Positions 32,968 through 44,140 of a DNA stretch of 64,000 nucleotides are shown here, piece by piece. The notes beneath the pieces are model-generated. The model did no database searches, was not told the DNA's origin, and was given only the letters and a program-made list of their open reading frames with translations. A program made the position numbers and the translations under genes. The first letter of the stretch is position 1; each line of letters opens with the position of its first letter. Source of the stretch: Linyphia triangularis (lineage: Eukaryota; Arthropoda; Arachnida; Araneae; Linyphiidae); the NCBI GenBank assembly GCA_963978545.1, contig OZ021729.1, positions 86,098,670-86,162,669 of the forward strand, read 5' to 3'.

Positions 32968-33740
32968 TGTTACGAATTTTTGTATATTTGTAAATATTTC
33001 GTAGTGTTAATTTTGTAAATAGGAAAATTTATGTACATTTTGCATAAGGCAGTGCAATAGTTCGTTTTTAGTTTGTTTCCCCGCAATGTGTGTCTCAATG
33101 CTTGATAACGGGTTTTACAGAGGTAACGCTGGGAAGCGAGTGTTACAAGGAGCAGGGCATTTAACATTATGGTAATGGCAATCTCGCAAAATTTGCGAGA
33201 TAGATCCAAGTTGGCGACGGTTTTGGCGGCTAATTTTTGTCGCCAAATTTGGCGAGAAATCGCCAAATGTCGCCAAACTTGGCGACCATTTGGCGACATT
33301 TTCGGTCCCCATGTACATGTATAGGACTTTTCGACTACGATCTGGAAAGTTCTCCAAATATCTATCTCAGAAGATTCACCTGTCCTATATAAGGCTGACC
33401 AAGAGAGCGGGGAAGTTAGTTGACTGATTTTGAGTCACTGAGTTAGTTGTTAGCTGAGTCCATTAGTTGACTGGAATATTGATACTGAGTCTCAGTGAGC
33501 GTTTCAGAGAGTTCCGAAAGCGAACTGTATTGCATTGTCTTTTGCAGGGATTTAGCAGTTGTGTTGTCAAGTTTTTAACTGCTGTTTTGTTCTCTATTGT
33601 TGTGAAAAGAGCTGTATTGAGTCTATTAGAACGAGAAGTTCCGGAGTTGTAGAGGAATCTGCGAAGAGTTATATTGGAATAAATTTCTGCAACTTTTGAC
33701 CTGCTTTGGCTTCAAATCTTTCGAACCCATCCACGCAACA
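32968..33740 (+). mobile_element. Solo LTR, family L, copy L1
   Basis: It begins 'tgttacgaatttttg' and ends 'ccacgcaaca', so TG...CA with inverted ends TGTTACG/CGCAACA. It has the parts of a working LTR: a TATA box 'ctatataagg' near 33386 and a polyadenylation signal 'aataaa' at 33678-33683. Upstream of the TATA is a cluster of 'tggcga'/'tcgcca' motifs. The flanks are 'gtat' and 'ttat', a decayed form of the ATAT seen at L3 and L5. There is no gag or pol sequence beside it. Probably from a Ty3/gypsy-type element, because 4-bp ATAT duplications are typical there (inference). Confidence 0.8.
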
Positions 33741-33744
33741 TTAT

Positions 33745-34090
33745 TTTGGAACAGTCCTTTTTGAGCTCCAGCAGTAATCTGCCATTTTGTGCGTATCCCA
33801 TCTTTCTTGGTCCTCCCTTAGTTTTATTATGCTGGTGAAATCTTTTGCCTTGTTCCTCACTGGTATCTCTTAAGTTTTCATTAAAACGTTTAAAGTCACT
33901 GTGTAAGTAGTGTACCTTAATACTCATGTTACAACCTAAGGATTTGAAAATGTCAAGAATCCAGTTCAACATAGTTTGTAGCTTTGTTCAGCATAGTTTC
34001 CAGGCTTTTCGCACATTCATCGAGTTTACAATGGTCTTATTTGTGAGGCTTCAAATATTCCTGCTTTAATTTTTTTCCGTTCTCAAGATG
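33745..34090 (-). pseudogene. Remnant of a transposon-associated uncharacterised ORF
   Basis: The minus-strand frame reads 'SLGCNMSIKVHYLHSDF' and 'DTSEEQGKRFHQHNKT', and further upstream, in a broken frame near 34075, 'KAGIFEASQIR'. I recognise these motifs from repetitive predicted proteins common in arthropods and hydra ('LGCNMS.K.HFL.SH', 'EEQGERFHQD'), which lack a firm functional name. Stops and frameshifts interrupt it and the C-terminal end runs into the L1 LTR. It is dead, and I could not assign the superfamily. Confidence 0.5.
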
Positions 34091-34339
34091 ATTTTCTCTC
34101 GTATAACTAAGGGCTCATTTATGACATTCCTTTCCCCACCGTCTACGTTTATTTTCTCTTAGGCCACTCTTTTAAAACTCAGTGGTGCGTTTTGTCTCTG
34201 CTATGTTATCCCTGAGGCACAACAAGCAAGAATATTTTGTGTTGCCACTTAGCTGTTCAAGGAGAAGGTTTACCATTTTTAAATCCACACAAATCATCCA
34301 TTGATATTCATGATACTTTATTTTTTCCAGTACCAAAGC

Positions 34340-34552
34340 GCCGACCAGACGGTATAGTGGCTAGCGTGCTGGCTTCTAGACTGCGAGGTTGCGGGTTCCG
34401 AGTCCCGTGTTAGGCATGGGTGTTTGTAAATGTATGTTGTTTAATGACGAATAATGTCTAATAATGACGAATAATGTCTTGTCTAATGACGAATGTTTCG
34501 GCGCATTATAGCCCTCGTGTTGCTGACGGCGCCAGATAATCTGAATACAACC
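34340..34552 (+). mobile_element. SINE family A copy with an internal duplication
   Basis: The perfect target duplication is 'agtaccaaagc' (34329-34339 and 34553-34563). It is longer than other copies (213 bp) because 'taatgacgaataatgtc' is repeated near 34442-34485. Confidence 0.9.
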
Positions 34553-34602
34553 AGTACCAAAGCTAAGGTGTTATATTCTTCTTTCAATTTTGTTGAGTGA
34601 AC

Positions 34603-35055
34603 AATGAGGAACTTGCACAAGTGAGGAAAATGAATATTTTTTTTTTTTGTATTTTCTAGTGTTATCCAACGAATATATTTGAGAAGTGCAATTATTTTTT
34701 TTATCTCTATGCTTTCAAATTAATAAAAAATTGAGTTTGAAATTAGCCGAAATCAAAGCAGAAGTCACTTGACCAAAAACGCATAAAAAACCTTGACGTG
34801 GTTAAAATCGGGGGGTGGGGGGGTGGAAACCTCACTCATTCCTCGCCTAAAACAGGTTTTAGACTGGTTCATCATCTGCGCGTTGACGTCTCACGCAAAA
34901 GTGTCTTTTCCCCCGCCAAATCGCAAAGTGAAAAACTAAATATTTTTTTAAAACTATCTATCCCAGCTCAAATTTTTGAAAGAATGGTATTGTTTTTCGT
35001 GATTTTTTCTCTACTTATATTTAAAAATAAAACCAAAAAACGTGAAAGTTCCTCC
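34603..35055. mobile_element. MITE family E, copy E1
   Basis: The inverted ends are 'aatgaggaacttgcac' and 'cgtgaaagttcctc'. It shares 'ttttagactggttcatcatc', 'gcgcgttgacgtc' and 'gccaaatcgcaaagtgaaa' with copies at 46331 (reverse) and 55115 (reverse). No coding content; the open frame across it is a by-product. Confidence 0.65.
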
Positions 35056-35550
35056 AAACTTCGCTTTGACCCATCAATAAATAGGCGCCAATCATCTTGA
35101 AAATACTCAGGGAAACCCATTTTTCCCAGGAGTCCTCTAATTTCGCGACAAAATACAAGATTGTCAACTTGAGAGAAGAAGACTAGCAAATAGTTTTCTC
35201 TTGTTTGGTAAAAAGTAATTTTGCTTCCTTTTTCCAGTAAATTTTTTTTTCTTTCAACATGGAAGCCAGTGACTCAGAAGTTTCTTTTTGAAAGGTTGAG
35301 ATATCTGGTGAGGTCATTCAATTCATCCTGGTTGAAACGTTGAATTGATGATATGCTCTCATAATCACTATCACCTTAATTATTATCAGAAGGGTGATCA
35401 GAAGGACAATACTCGTTCTTATAGAGCTTTGGTAGCTGGTGAAACGTTGGAATCGGCACTTCCTCTGAATGAGAGGAAGTGCCGATCTTACAGACACTAA
35501 ATTAGTATAAGTCCTCTTATGACGGTTGCTTCGATTGATTCCAGTAATAA

Positions 35551-36302
35551 TGTTACGAATTTTTTGTATATTTGTAAATATTTCGTAGTGTTAATTTTGT
35601 AAATAGGAAAATTTATGTACATCTCGCATAAGGCAGTGCAATAGTTCATTTTAAGTTGGCCTCCCTGCAATGTATGTTTTAATGCTTGATAACGAGTTTT
35701 ACAGAGGTAACGCTGGGAAGCGAGTTTTACAAGGAGCAGGGCATTTAACATTATGGTAATGGCAATCTCGCCAAATTGGCGAGATAGAGCCAAGGTGGCG
35801 ACTAATTTTTGTCGCCAAATTTGGCGAGAAATCGCCAAATATTGCCAAACTTGGCGACTATTTGGCGACATTTTCGGTTCTCATGTACATGTATAGGACT
35901 TTTCGACTACGATCTGGAAAGTTCTCCAAATGTCTATCTCTGGAAAATTCACGAAAGTTCCCCTCTCCTATATAAGACCGGCCAAGTGAGTGGGGAGTAG
36001 TAGTTGACTGAGTTGAGTCAGTAAGTTGACTGGAATTACTGAGTTGAGATACTGAGTCTCGGTGAGCGTTCCGAGTAGTTCTAAAGCGAACTGTATTGCA
36101 TTGTCTTTTGCGGTAATTTAGCAGTTGTGAGACAAGTTTATCTGTTGTTTGTGCTCTATTGTTATGTATAGAGCTGTATTGAGTCTACTAGAACGAGAAG
36201 TTCTGGAGTTGTAAAGGAATCTGCGAAGAGTTATATTGGAATAAATTTTTGCCAGTTTTGATCTGCTTTGGCTTCAAATCTTTCGAACCCGTCCACGCAA
36301 CA
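35551..36302 (+). mobile_element. Solo LTR, family L, copy L2
   Basis: Starts 'tgttacgaatttttt' and ends 'ccacgcaaca'; 752 bp, with TATA box 'cctatataaga' and 'aataaa' in the same places as L1. Flanks are 'ataa' (left) and 'atat' (right). L1 and L2 lie 1.8 kb apart in the same direction, but the DNA between them is SINE, MITE and other repeats with no gag-pol, and no primer-binding site or purine tract is in place, so I read them as separate solo LTRs. Confidence 0.8.
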
Positions 36303-36934
36303 ATATTTACTTGACAAAATAATTATTTAGACAGATTTAGAACTTCACGAAATGGAGTTAAAATTACACATTTCGTGTAGGACTGCACGTTTAAAAAAAA
36401 AGTAGAGCTGATATAGAAAAACATATTTAAATTCAGTACCCCCAAATAAAGCCAAAATCAGTTAATTTATTTTTTATTTTTATTCGGCCTGTGTTATTTA
36501 TTGTTATTTCGCATGTTTTGAAGCAATGCGCAAATATTGCATTTAGTCTGTGGTGGAGAAAATTCTCGATTACGAGTGATGTTCAGTCTTTCGCTTGTAC
36601 ATAGTTTCAAGCATAGATCTTCAAGCAAATATTTCGGAATGCAAAAAATCAGTATTTCCCTTTAAAAAAAAAAAAAAAAAAATGGCATTGCTGAAAGAAC
36701 CGCTGACTTCCTGTAAATGAATGTTTCTTGTTTTATGGATGACATAAATGTTAAATCTATCCAAAGTGTTGAGGCATATCATGTTCTTTTTTTGTGGGTA
36801 TTCGGATTATGGATGCAACTGATTGCAAAAGCGATATCTTGGAACTAACTTCATTTCCTCTCAAAATGGAGCTTCAGACGGATAATCTCGACAGTAGCCT
36901 TTATTCTCCACGCAGTACGCTCCTTGTAATTTTG
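36303..36934. other. Gene-free AT-rich stretch
   Basis: No recognised repeat or gene. There is an A18 run near 36663-36681. Confidence 0.4.
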
Positions 36935-37117
36935 GCCGACCAAACGGTATATAGTGGTTAGCGTGCTAACTTCTAGACCATGGCGTTGCGGGTTCCGAGT
37001 CCCGTGTTAGGCATGGGTGTTTGTAAATGTATGTCGGCTTGTCTAATGGCGAATAGTTCGGGGCATTATAGCCCTCGTTGTTGCTGACGGCGCCAGATAA
37101 TCTGAAAACAACCAACC
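36935..37117 (+). mobile_element. SINE family A copy
   Basis: Full-length, with 'tata' duplicated in the A-box region ('ggtatatagtggttagcg'). The target duplication is 'cttstaattttg', with one mismatch between sides (about 36923-36934 and 37117-37128). Confidence 0.85.
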
Positions 37118-37467
37118 TTCTAATTTTGATAGATTCGGGGGCTTTAGAGTCGAATATTTTAATATGTCACTAGAAGAATATTATTCATAATGACACGATT
37201 ATAACGTGCTAAACTAATTGGAGTGTAGTGCCTGGACTGAGAGACTCGCTAATTAGGGTTTAGAGTTGGTTTTTCTCCCGGTCGGGAAGATCGGCTGGCC
37301 TCACCACAAAAGAGGCACCGCAGAGTCGCCAGACCCTGTCGGAGCAGTATTTATTTAAATTTCTTAAGAGTTGTTTACTTTGGATTGAGTGGCTTTGGAG
37401 TTTTACAATAGGCTACTTCATAGCTTTTAAAATTATATTGTTACGAATTTTTGTATATATGTAAATA

Positions 37468-38834
37468 CTAGCTGAATACCCGTGCTGCGCTACGAAATTT
37501 TACCATTAGCATTTTAGCGATCAAAAGACATTCATGTATTCTACACTTCAGACGTTTGCTCCCTTTTCGATCACGACAAATTGATTTATCAAAATAGGAA
37601 CTTTCCTTTGTTGACATTTTAAACGAAATTTATAATTGTGAATTGTAAACTGGAATAGTTTATTGTGTTTATGTTTGCTCTTAGTTCTAAATTTCAAAGT
37701 AGTAGCTGTATTGGAATTAAGTTAATTAGACATTAAGTTAATCCTCTTATAGTTTCAATGTTGCGTCGTCTTTTCATCCCTTAAAAATTCGTTAATCGTT
37801 ATTGGAATGACTTATTTTTTTAACATTTGCAAAAAAATATCAGAAAAATGACTACATTGGAAGAGGAACATTCGGATATCCCTCGTTTGGAACATTTAAC
37901 CCCTTTTCGACCCCTTAAAGTTGGTTAATCGAGAACAGAATAGCTTACTTTTTCTATGTTTAACCTTTTTTGACATTTGTACCAAATTTCCGAGTTGTGA
38001 CCATATGGGAAGTGGTACATTCGAATATTCCTCGTTTGGAACGTTTAACCCCTTTTCCACCCCTTGATCCACCGGAGATCGGAATAGTTTACTTTTTCTG
38101 CGTTTGTCTTTATTGATATTCACACCAGTTTTCAGAATTGTGAAAATATGAGAAGTAGGACATTCGAATATATCGCTCGTTTGGAACGTTTAACCCCTTT
38201 TTGACCTCTTAAAGTGGGTTAATCGAGATCGGAATAGCTTACTTTTTCTATGTTTACCATTGTTGATATTTGTGCCGATTTTCAGAGTTGTGACTATGTG
38301 GGAAGTAGGATTTTCGAATGTCCCCCGTTTGGAACGTTTAACCCCTTTTCGACCCCTTAAAGTGGGTTAATCGAGATCGGAATAGTTTACTTTTTCTATT
38401 TTTACCATTGTTGATATTTGTGCCGATTTTCAGAGTTGTGACTATGTGGGAAGTGGGATTTTCGAATGTCCCCCGTTTGGAACGTTTAACCCCTTTTCGA
38501 CCCCTTAAAGTGGGTTAATCGAGATCGGAATAGTTTACTTTTTCTATGTTTACCATTGTTGATATTTGTGCCGATTTTCAGAGTTGTGACTATGTGGGAA
38601 GTGGGATTTTCGAATGTCCCCCGTTTGGAACGTTTAACCCCTTTTCGACCCCTTAAAGTGGGTTAATCGAGATCGGAATAGTTTACTTTTTCTATTTTTA
38701 CCATTGTTGATATTTGTGCCGATTTTCAGAGTTGTGACTATGTGGGAAGTGGGAGAATTAGTGATGAGTGAGTCAGTGAGTGAGTGAGTGAGTGAGTGAA
38801 TCAGTGAGTGAGGGCTTTGCCTTATATATAGAGA
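37468..38834 (+). repeat. Interspersed repeat R-I, full copy inserted in LTR L3
   Basis: It opens 'ctagctgaatacccgtgctg' and ends 'gggctttgccttatatatag'. Between are a non-repetitive 5' part, six tandem units (listed separately) and a run of (gtga)n at 38765-38813. It must be younger than the LTR it splits. Confidence 0.75.
37800..38760 (+). repeat. Tandem array, unit about 148 bp, about 6.4 copies
   Basis: The phrase 'tttaacccctttt' recurs at about 37893, 38043, 38188, 38337, 38485 and 38633, spaced 145-150 bp. Each unit carries 'gttaatcgagatcggaatag', 'tgccgattttcagagttgtg' and 'tatgtgggaagtgggat'. The last four units are nearly identical and the first two are diverged, suggesting recent growth at the 3' side. 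Confidence 0.9.
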
Positions 38835-39692
38835 GATTTCGTAGTGTTAATTTTGTAAATGGGAAAATTTATGTACATTTTGCATAAGGCAGTGCAATAG
38901 TTCGTCTTAAGTTGGCTTCCCTGCAATATGGGTCTTAATGCTTGATAACGAGTTTTACAGAGTTAACGCTGGGAAGCTTGTTTTACAAGGAGCAGGGCAT
39001 TTAACATTATGGTAATGACAATCTCCCCAAATTCGCGAGATATACGAGATGGAGCCAAGTTGACGACGGTTTTGCGACTAATTTTGGTCGTCGAATTTGG
39101 CCGAGAAATCGCAAAATGTCGTCAAACTTGGCGACCATTTGGCGACATTTTCGGTCCCCATGTACATGTATAGGACTTTTCGACTACGATCTTGAAAGTT
39201 CTCCAAATATCTACCTCTAGAAGTTTCAAGAATGTTTGCCGCCTCCCCTACATAAGCCCGAGTTAGTTAGTTGAGTGAGTGAGTTGACTGGAATTACTGA
39301 TTTGCGATACTGAGTCTCAGTGAGCGTTCAGAGAGTTCCGAAAGCGAACTGTATTGCATTGTCTCTTCCGGTGATTTAGCAGTTATGTGTCAAGTTTAAC
39401 TGCTGTGTTGTGCTCTATTGTTGTGAAAAGAGCTGTATTGGGTCTTCTAGAACGAGAAGTTGTGGAGCTGTAAAGGAATCTGTGAAGAGTTATATTGGAA
39501 TAAATTTCTGCAAGTGTTGATCTGCTTTGGCTTCAAATCTTGCGAACCTGTCCACGCAACAATATAAATATATTAAAATATAATTGTTACAACATTACCG
39601 ATCATAAGAATCTGATTGAATAATCATTGAATGAAAACAAATACAAGAGAATTTACCTAGTTGTAATTTAAATACATTCGTAGGTTTAATAA

Positions 39693-40098
39693 CAGAGTGG
39701 CCATTGAACCGGGAAAACATGGAAATCAGGGAAATGTTAGGGAATTTTTTTTTTAAATTTCATGAAAATCAGGGAAATTTTGTGTTGTTTAAGGCACGTT
39801 CATCCATATTTTGGCGCTATTTACACGGAGATTTGTGGTGGTAATCGTTAAAAGTTTAATGTTACGGAATAATTTAAACTTTTCATTACCAGCAAAACTA
39901 TTTTTGAAAAATTTGCAAATTATCTCTTTAGCATACATGTTCTATTTGATTAATGTGTTTAGACATCTGGAAAACCTAAGAAAATTGGTGAAATTTAAAA
40001 AAAAGTTTTCCCTAAAATCAGGGAATTTTTTAGAAATCTGTCAGGGAAATCAAGGAATTTTCAGGGAACTTTTTTTCCTGAATTTTGTGGTTCCCCTG
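39693..40098. mobile_element. MITE family D, copy D1
   Basis: It opens 'cagagtggccattgaacc' and ends 'attttgtggttcccctg'. It shares 'tcagggaaat' repeats, 'cacgttcatccatattttgg' and 'acttttcattaccagcaaaa' with D2 and D3. Ends are weakly inverted ('gtggcca'). No coding content. Confidence 0.6.
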
Positions 40099-40185
40099 AA
40101 TAACTCCCGCAAACATTCAAATGCAATTGAGGTAAAGGGAAAGCATAAAATTCTAAGCTAATTAAACACGTCATTCTACGAGACT

Positions 40186-40889
40186 CCTTGCGTGGGTGAG
40201 TTCGAAAGACTTGAAGCCAAAGCAGATCAATACTTGCAGAAATTTATTCCGATATAACTTCAGAACTTCTCGCTCTAGTACACTCAATACAGCTCTTCAC
40301 ACAACAATAGAGCACAAAACAGCAGTTAAAAACTTGATACACAACTGCTACAAATAGCCGCACAAGACAATGCAATACAGTTCGCTTTCTTAACTACTCT
40401 GAATGCTCGCTGAGAGACAGCTAACTCAGTAATTCAATTCAGTTATTCCCCTAACTCAACTCATGGCCGGGCTTATATAGGAAAGTCAATCCTTCTTGAA
40501 TCTTCTAGAGATAGAAATTTGGAGGACTTTCCAGATCGTAGTCGAAATGCCCTATACATGTACATGGGGACCGAAAATGTCGCCAAATGGTCGCCAAGTT
40601 TGGCGATATTTGGGGATTTCTCGCCAAATTTGGCGACAAAAATTAGTCGCTAAACCGTCTCCAACTTGGCGCGAGATTACCATTACCCATAATATTAAAT
40701 CCCCTGCTCCTTGTAAAACTCGCTTCCCAGCGTTACCTCTGTAAAACTCGTTATCAAGCATTAAGAGCACACATTGCAGGAAAGCGAACTAAAGAACTCT
40801 TGCACTGCCTTATGCGAAATGTACATACATTTTCCTTTTTACATAATTAGTACTTAGAAATATTTACAAATATACAGAAATTCGTAACA
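40186..40889 (-). mobile_element. Solo LTR, family L, copy L4
   Basis: Reverse-oriented: 'ttcgtaaca' at the right is the LTR start, the left edge 'ccttgcgtggg' is the decayed end, and 'tttattc' (inverse of the polyadenylation signal) lies near 40242-40248. The right flank is 'atat'; the left flank does not match. Confidence 0.75.
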
Positions 40890-41142
40890 ATATCAAATTA
40901 CTCTATTCATCATTTTCCTAGGCTCTGTGTACTTCTCTTGGTCCACCAAATGCTTTTTGATGTCTCTTGCATTTCACAAATATAAGCTTCAGTGATGTCA
41001 GCCTTGCTATGCTATTATACACAGCTGACATTGTGTGTAAATAGAAACATTAATGTGTATTTTCAGTTGATAGAATTTAAGAAGCGATGTTCCTCACTTA
41101 GCGATGTGTTAAATATGGATATTTTATAATACCTTCAATTAT

Positions 41143-41850
41143 CCATATGTTTACATAGAGGGGAATGAAAATATAACATTCGGTCAAAAAAACATATTTC
41201 GATTTTTTCCCCCACGTTCTAACATCCTGATTTAAAAAGTGGTATAGAAAAAATGCGTGTCTGTGTGTACGTGGTCAGCATAACTCCCGAACAAATTGAC
41301 CTACGATGTTCAAATTTAGTGTGTGGGTTTAGTAGTGGCCACGAGACCTACCATTAGGGGTTTCGTCAAAATCGCACATGCGCATAAGGTCGAAATCATG
41401 AAAAAATCATGTTCTTTAGCAATTGCGAAAAAGCGGTTCTAACGATTTTGATTAAAATCTCTGTGCTTTTGAATCTTAAGGTTTTCTAAATCGTCCCCAC
41501 CTTCTAAATTCCCGTAGAAATGTTATAAAAGCGTTAATGATTGAAAAATTAACACAGAGCTTTCTGCCCTTGAGCATCGCTCATCAGCGATTGATTTTTT
41601 TTTTGTTTCACGCACAGTAAAGGACAATGTAATGTCTATCGAATAATATCGCCAATTCACCATCTTGGCGTGGTTTATTTCGCCCTTGTAAAAATTATTG
41701 TCACAAATATCGCCAAACTGGGCACATTTTATTTGTGAATTCTTATGAATGAAAATATGAAACGGTAAATAACACCATTAATAAAAATGTAAAAATGACC
41801 AGTATTACTATAGAGTATTTGAAAGTTGTGCGATGTTCCACACCTCTAGT
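41143..41850 (+). repeat. Interspersed repeat R-II, copy
   Basis: Same order of landmarks as at 31091: 'tccatatgtttacatag' opening, 'ggtcagcataactcccgaac', 'cctaccattaggggtttcg', and the end 'cgatgttccacacctctag'. Non-coding. Confidence 0.65.
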
Positions 41851-42797
41851 TTTGTTGCGCTACGCAAATGAAGCACATTTTTACAGGTACACTTTGAGAG
41901 TCGTCTGTCTTCCAATAACCCTAATTCCGATTTGATCCCCCTTTGCTTTTTTTTGGGGGGGGGGGGGGGTCGCAGAAATTGAACGTCATTACATAGACGC
42001 TGTTAAAACGGGACGATTTCACGGCTCGTCCAACACTGGGAACAATTTCGCGAAGTCCCGAAACGAAAACCCTTCTTTCCCAACTTTAGCGAAATTATTC
42101 CCCGGCCTCTCAGTAATAATGGTGCCGACGCGCTAACTTTTTTTTTGAAAAACTAATTCGGGAGAAACCCTTTCGGTGTTCCCACCGTTTATAAGTGATG
42201 AAAATCTCGTGACCTTTCAAAAATGGTGAATATATCGACGCCTCAACTGGACATTTTGGATTTGCTTGAAAAGGGGGGGATTTTTAAAACATAAATATAT
42301 GCGCCGGTGTTAGTTGATTCTCTGAGAACTATGAGTTAGTATATTAGTTGCGTTGAACGTTGCAAAAATTAAATTTTGCTGAATGTAGCGAATTAAAATT
42401 GAGCACACATTTTTAACTGATTTTCATTTGATTAGGCTAGTTTTGTTTGCAGATAGGCTACATTTTGCTCTCTGGGGTTTAAAGTTGGTGTATGCTCAAA
42501 ATATTGACTCTACGTTTTAACGGAAACACAATCGGGGGCACACGGGGAAAATTTGCACATGGAACGCCTCTCGACAGATATTCAGTATGGAAAACTCATA
42601 AAATTGCTTGTGATTTCGCAGAGCTGTTTTTTTTTCTCTTCCTGCTTGCATAACGCGTCCGTTTTTTGTGATACACGTAACTTTCCAACGCTCTTTAGGG
42701 TTTTCGCCCTGAGTACATTGCGCTGAGCATTTTGAGACAGAAAAAAGTAGGTGCTGACATTCTAAAATTTCGAGTTTCTGTAAGCGCCATTTTGTTG
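41851..42797. other. Gene-free stretch with a G15 run
   Basis: Contains a G15 tract at 41955-41969 and a GC-richer segment at about 41990-42160 with no recognised frame or repeat partner. The minus-strand open frame at 42517-42816 has no domain. Confidence 0.4.
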
Positions 42798-42909
42798 ACA
42801 CCCTAATAGCGCACATCCTCCCACGGAGGTCCCTAGGAAGTCATTCGTAGTCCCGGGGATGACTGGGGACTTCCTAGGGACCTCCCTTGGAGGATGTTTG
42901 CTATTAGGG
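42798..42909. repeat. Short, nearly perfect hairpin, 112 bp
   Basis: The left arm runs 'ccctaatagcgcacatcctc' then 'ggaggtccctaggaagt'. The right arm is its inverse with a few mismatches, leaving a loop of about 20 bases. Arms are about 45 bp. It may be a tiny foldback element or could fold as an RNA hairpin if transcribed. Confidence 0.8.
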
Positions 42910-42975
42910 CATTCACAAAATTCCGAGCTCATAGCTCCGAATAACCAACTATACCTGAAATCTCATCTTGATTTG

Positions 42976-43155
42976 AGCCGACCAAATAGTATAGTGGTTA
43001 GCGTGCTAGCTTTTAGACCGCGAGGTTGCGGGTTCCGAGTCCCGTGTTAGGCATGGATGTTTGTAAATGTATATTGGCTTGTCAAATGACGAATGTTTCG
43101 GCGCATTTCAGCCCTCGTTTGCTGACGGCGCCAGATAATCTGAAAACAACCAACC
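42976..43155 (+). mobile_element. SINE family A copy
   Basis: Full-length. The perfect target duplication is 'atcttgatttg' (42965-42975 and 43156-43166). A C17 run follows at 43197-43213. Confidence 0.9.
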
Positions 43156-43213
43156 ATCTTGATTTGTTGAACGGAATGGCTAAGTTTCTTTATGAACCCC
43201 CCCCCCCCCCCCC

Positions 43214-44140
43214 GTATGTCTGTGAAAAGTACTACACAAATGTTGGTGAATGATCTATTTTTCGAAAGTCTGGTTACTTTTGGATTATTCAATTAGTTCG
43301 AAGACGTGCCGCATTCATCAACTCGATACTAACGAGGAATAATGGGAAACGAAAACATTATGAAAAGCAAGCGAACGATTTATTCGAATAAATTCACTTT
43401 ATCTTTTAAGCCGCGCTTGGGAAATAAATTTGCATAATTTACAACAACCTTCTTTATGAAACCAAGATTTCATTGATCAGAGACTTACTGAAATCATTTT
43501 TTTTTTTTTTTTGTAATGGAAAACATCTTGGTAAGGATTTGCTTAATGCCGTTTCAGAATCGCGCTAGGAAACAAATGTGCCGTTGGATAAGAATCTTTT
43601 GCACCGTAGACTCCTTTTTATTATCTTAACACTGACTACTACTTTTGAGATTTTTTCTTCTTCTCCCCCTTCTGCGGCAGTTAATCCCTCCGGATTCTCA
43701 TTCAGATTTTTTCTTTTTCTTCAATGAAAGGGAAAAAGGATTTCTCATTTGCAATTTTTAAAAGTAATTAATACCCGGTCGACAGAAAAAATAAAATAAA
43801 ATAAATAAAACGTCTCGAAATTACTCATTTTCTTCGAAACAGGCTTATCGAAAAGGGGCTTATTGTTTTTATTGCTCTCCTGGGAAATGGAAACTCTTTA
43901 AAATATGTTCTGTTCAATCGCGATTGTAAAGTTCTGAAAAAAAAAAAAAATTGTTTCATTGTAATAATTTAATAGGATATTTAAAAACTTTTTTTTTTTT
44001 TTTTTTAAATCTTTTTTGTTGTTGTTATTTTTCCTTTAATATTTTCAAATCAAAACGAACTAGTTAGCATTTTTATTGTATGTCTGTTTCTTTTCCCACG
44101 TGAATCTTGTACTTTGGATATCGATTCTTCTATCCATTTG
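43214..44140. other. Gene-free AT-rich stretch
   Basis: Long A and T runs, no recognised gene or repeat end. Confidence 0.4.

Larger units (their letters stand above)
37439..39561 (+). mobile_element. Solo LTR, family L, copy L3, split by R-I
   Basis: The first 30 bp ('tgttacgaatttttg...') and the remainder (38835-39561, ending 'ccacgcaaca') are separated by an R-I element. Perfect ATAT flanks lie at 37435-37438 and 39562-39565, giving the 4-bp target duplication of this LTR family. The TATA box is altered here ('cctacataagc'). Confidence 0.85.

Noticed and set aside
32968..36302. L1 and L2 as the two LTRs of one retrotransposon
   Set aside because: The 1.8 kb between them has no gag-pol, primer-binding site or purine tract, and the flanks do not pair as a duplication.
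37800..38760. CRISPR-like array
   Set aside because: Units are 148 bp with no unique spacers; it is an ordinary tandem repeat inside an interspersed element in eukaryotic DNA.
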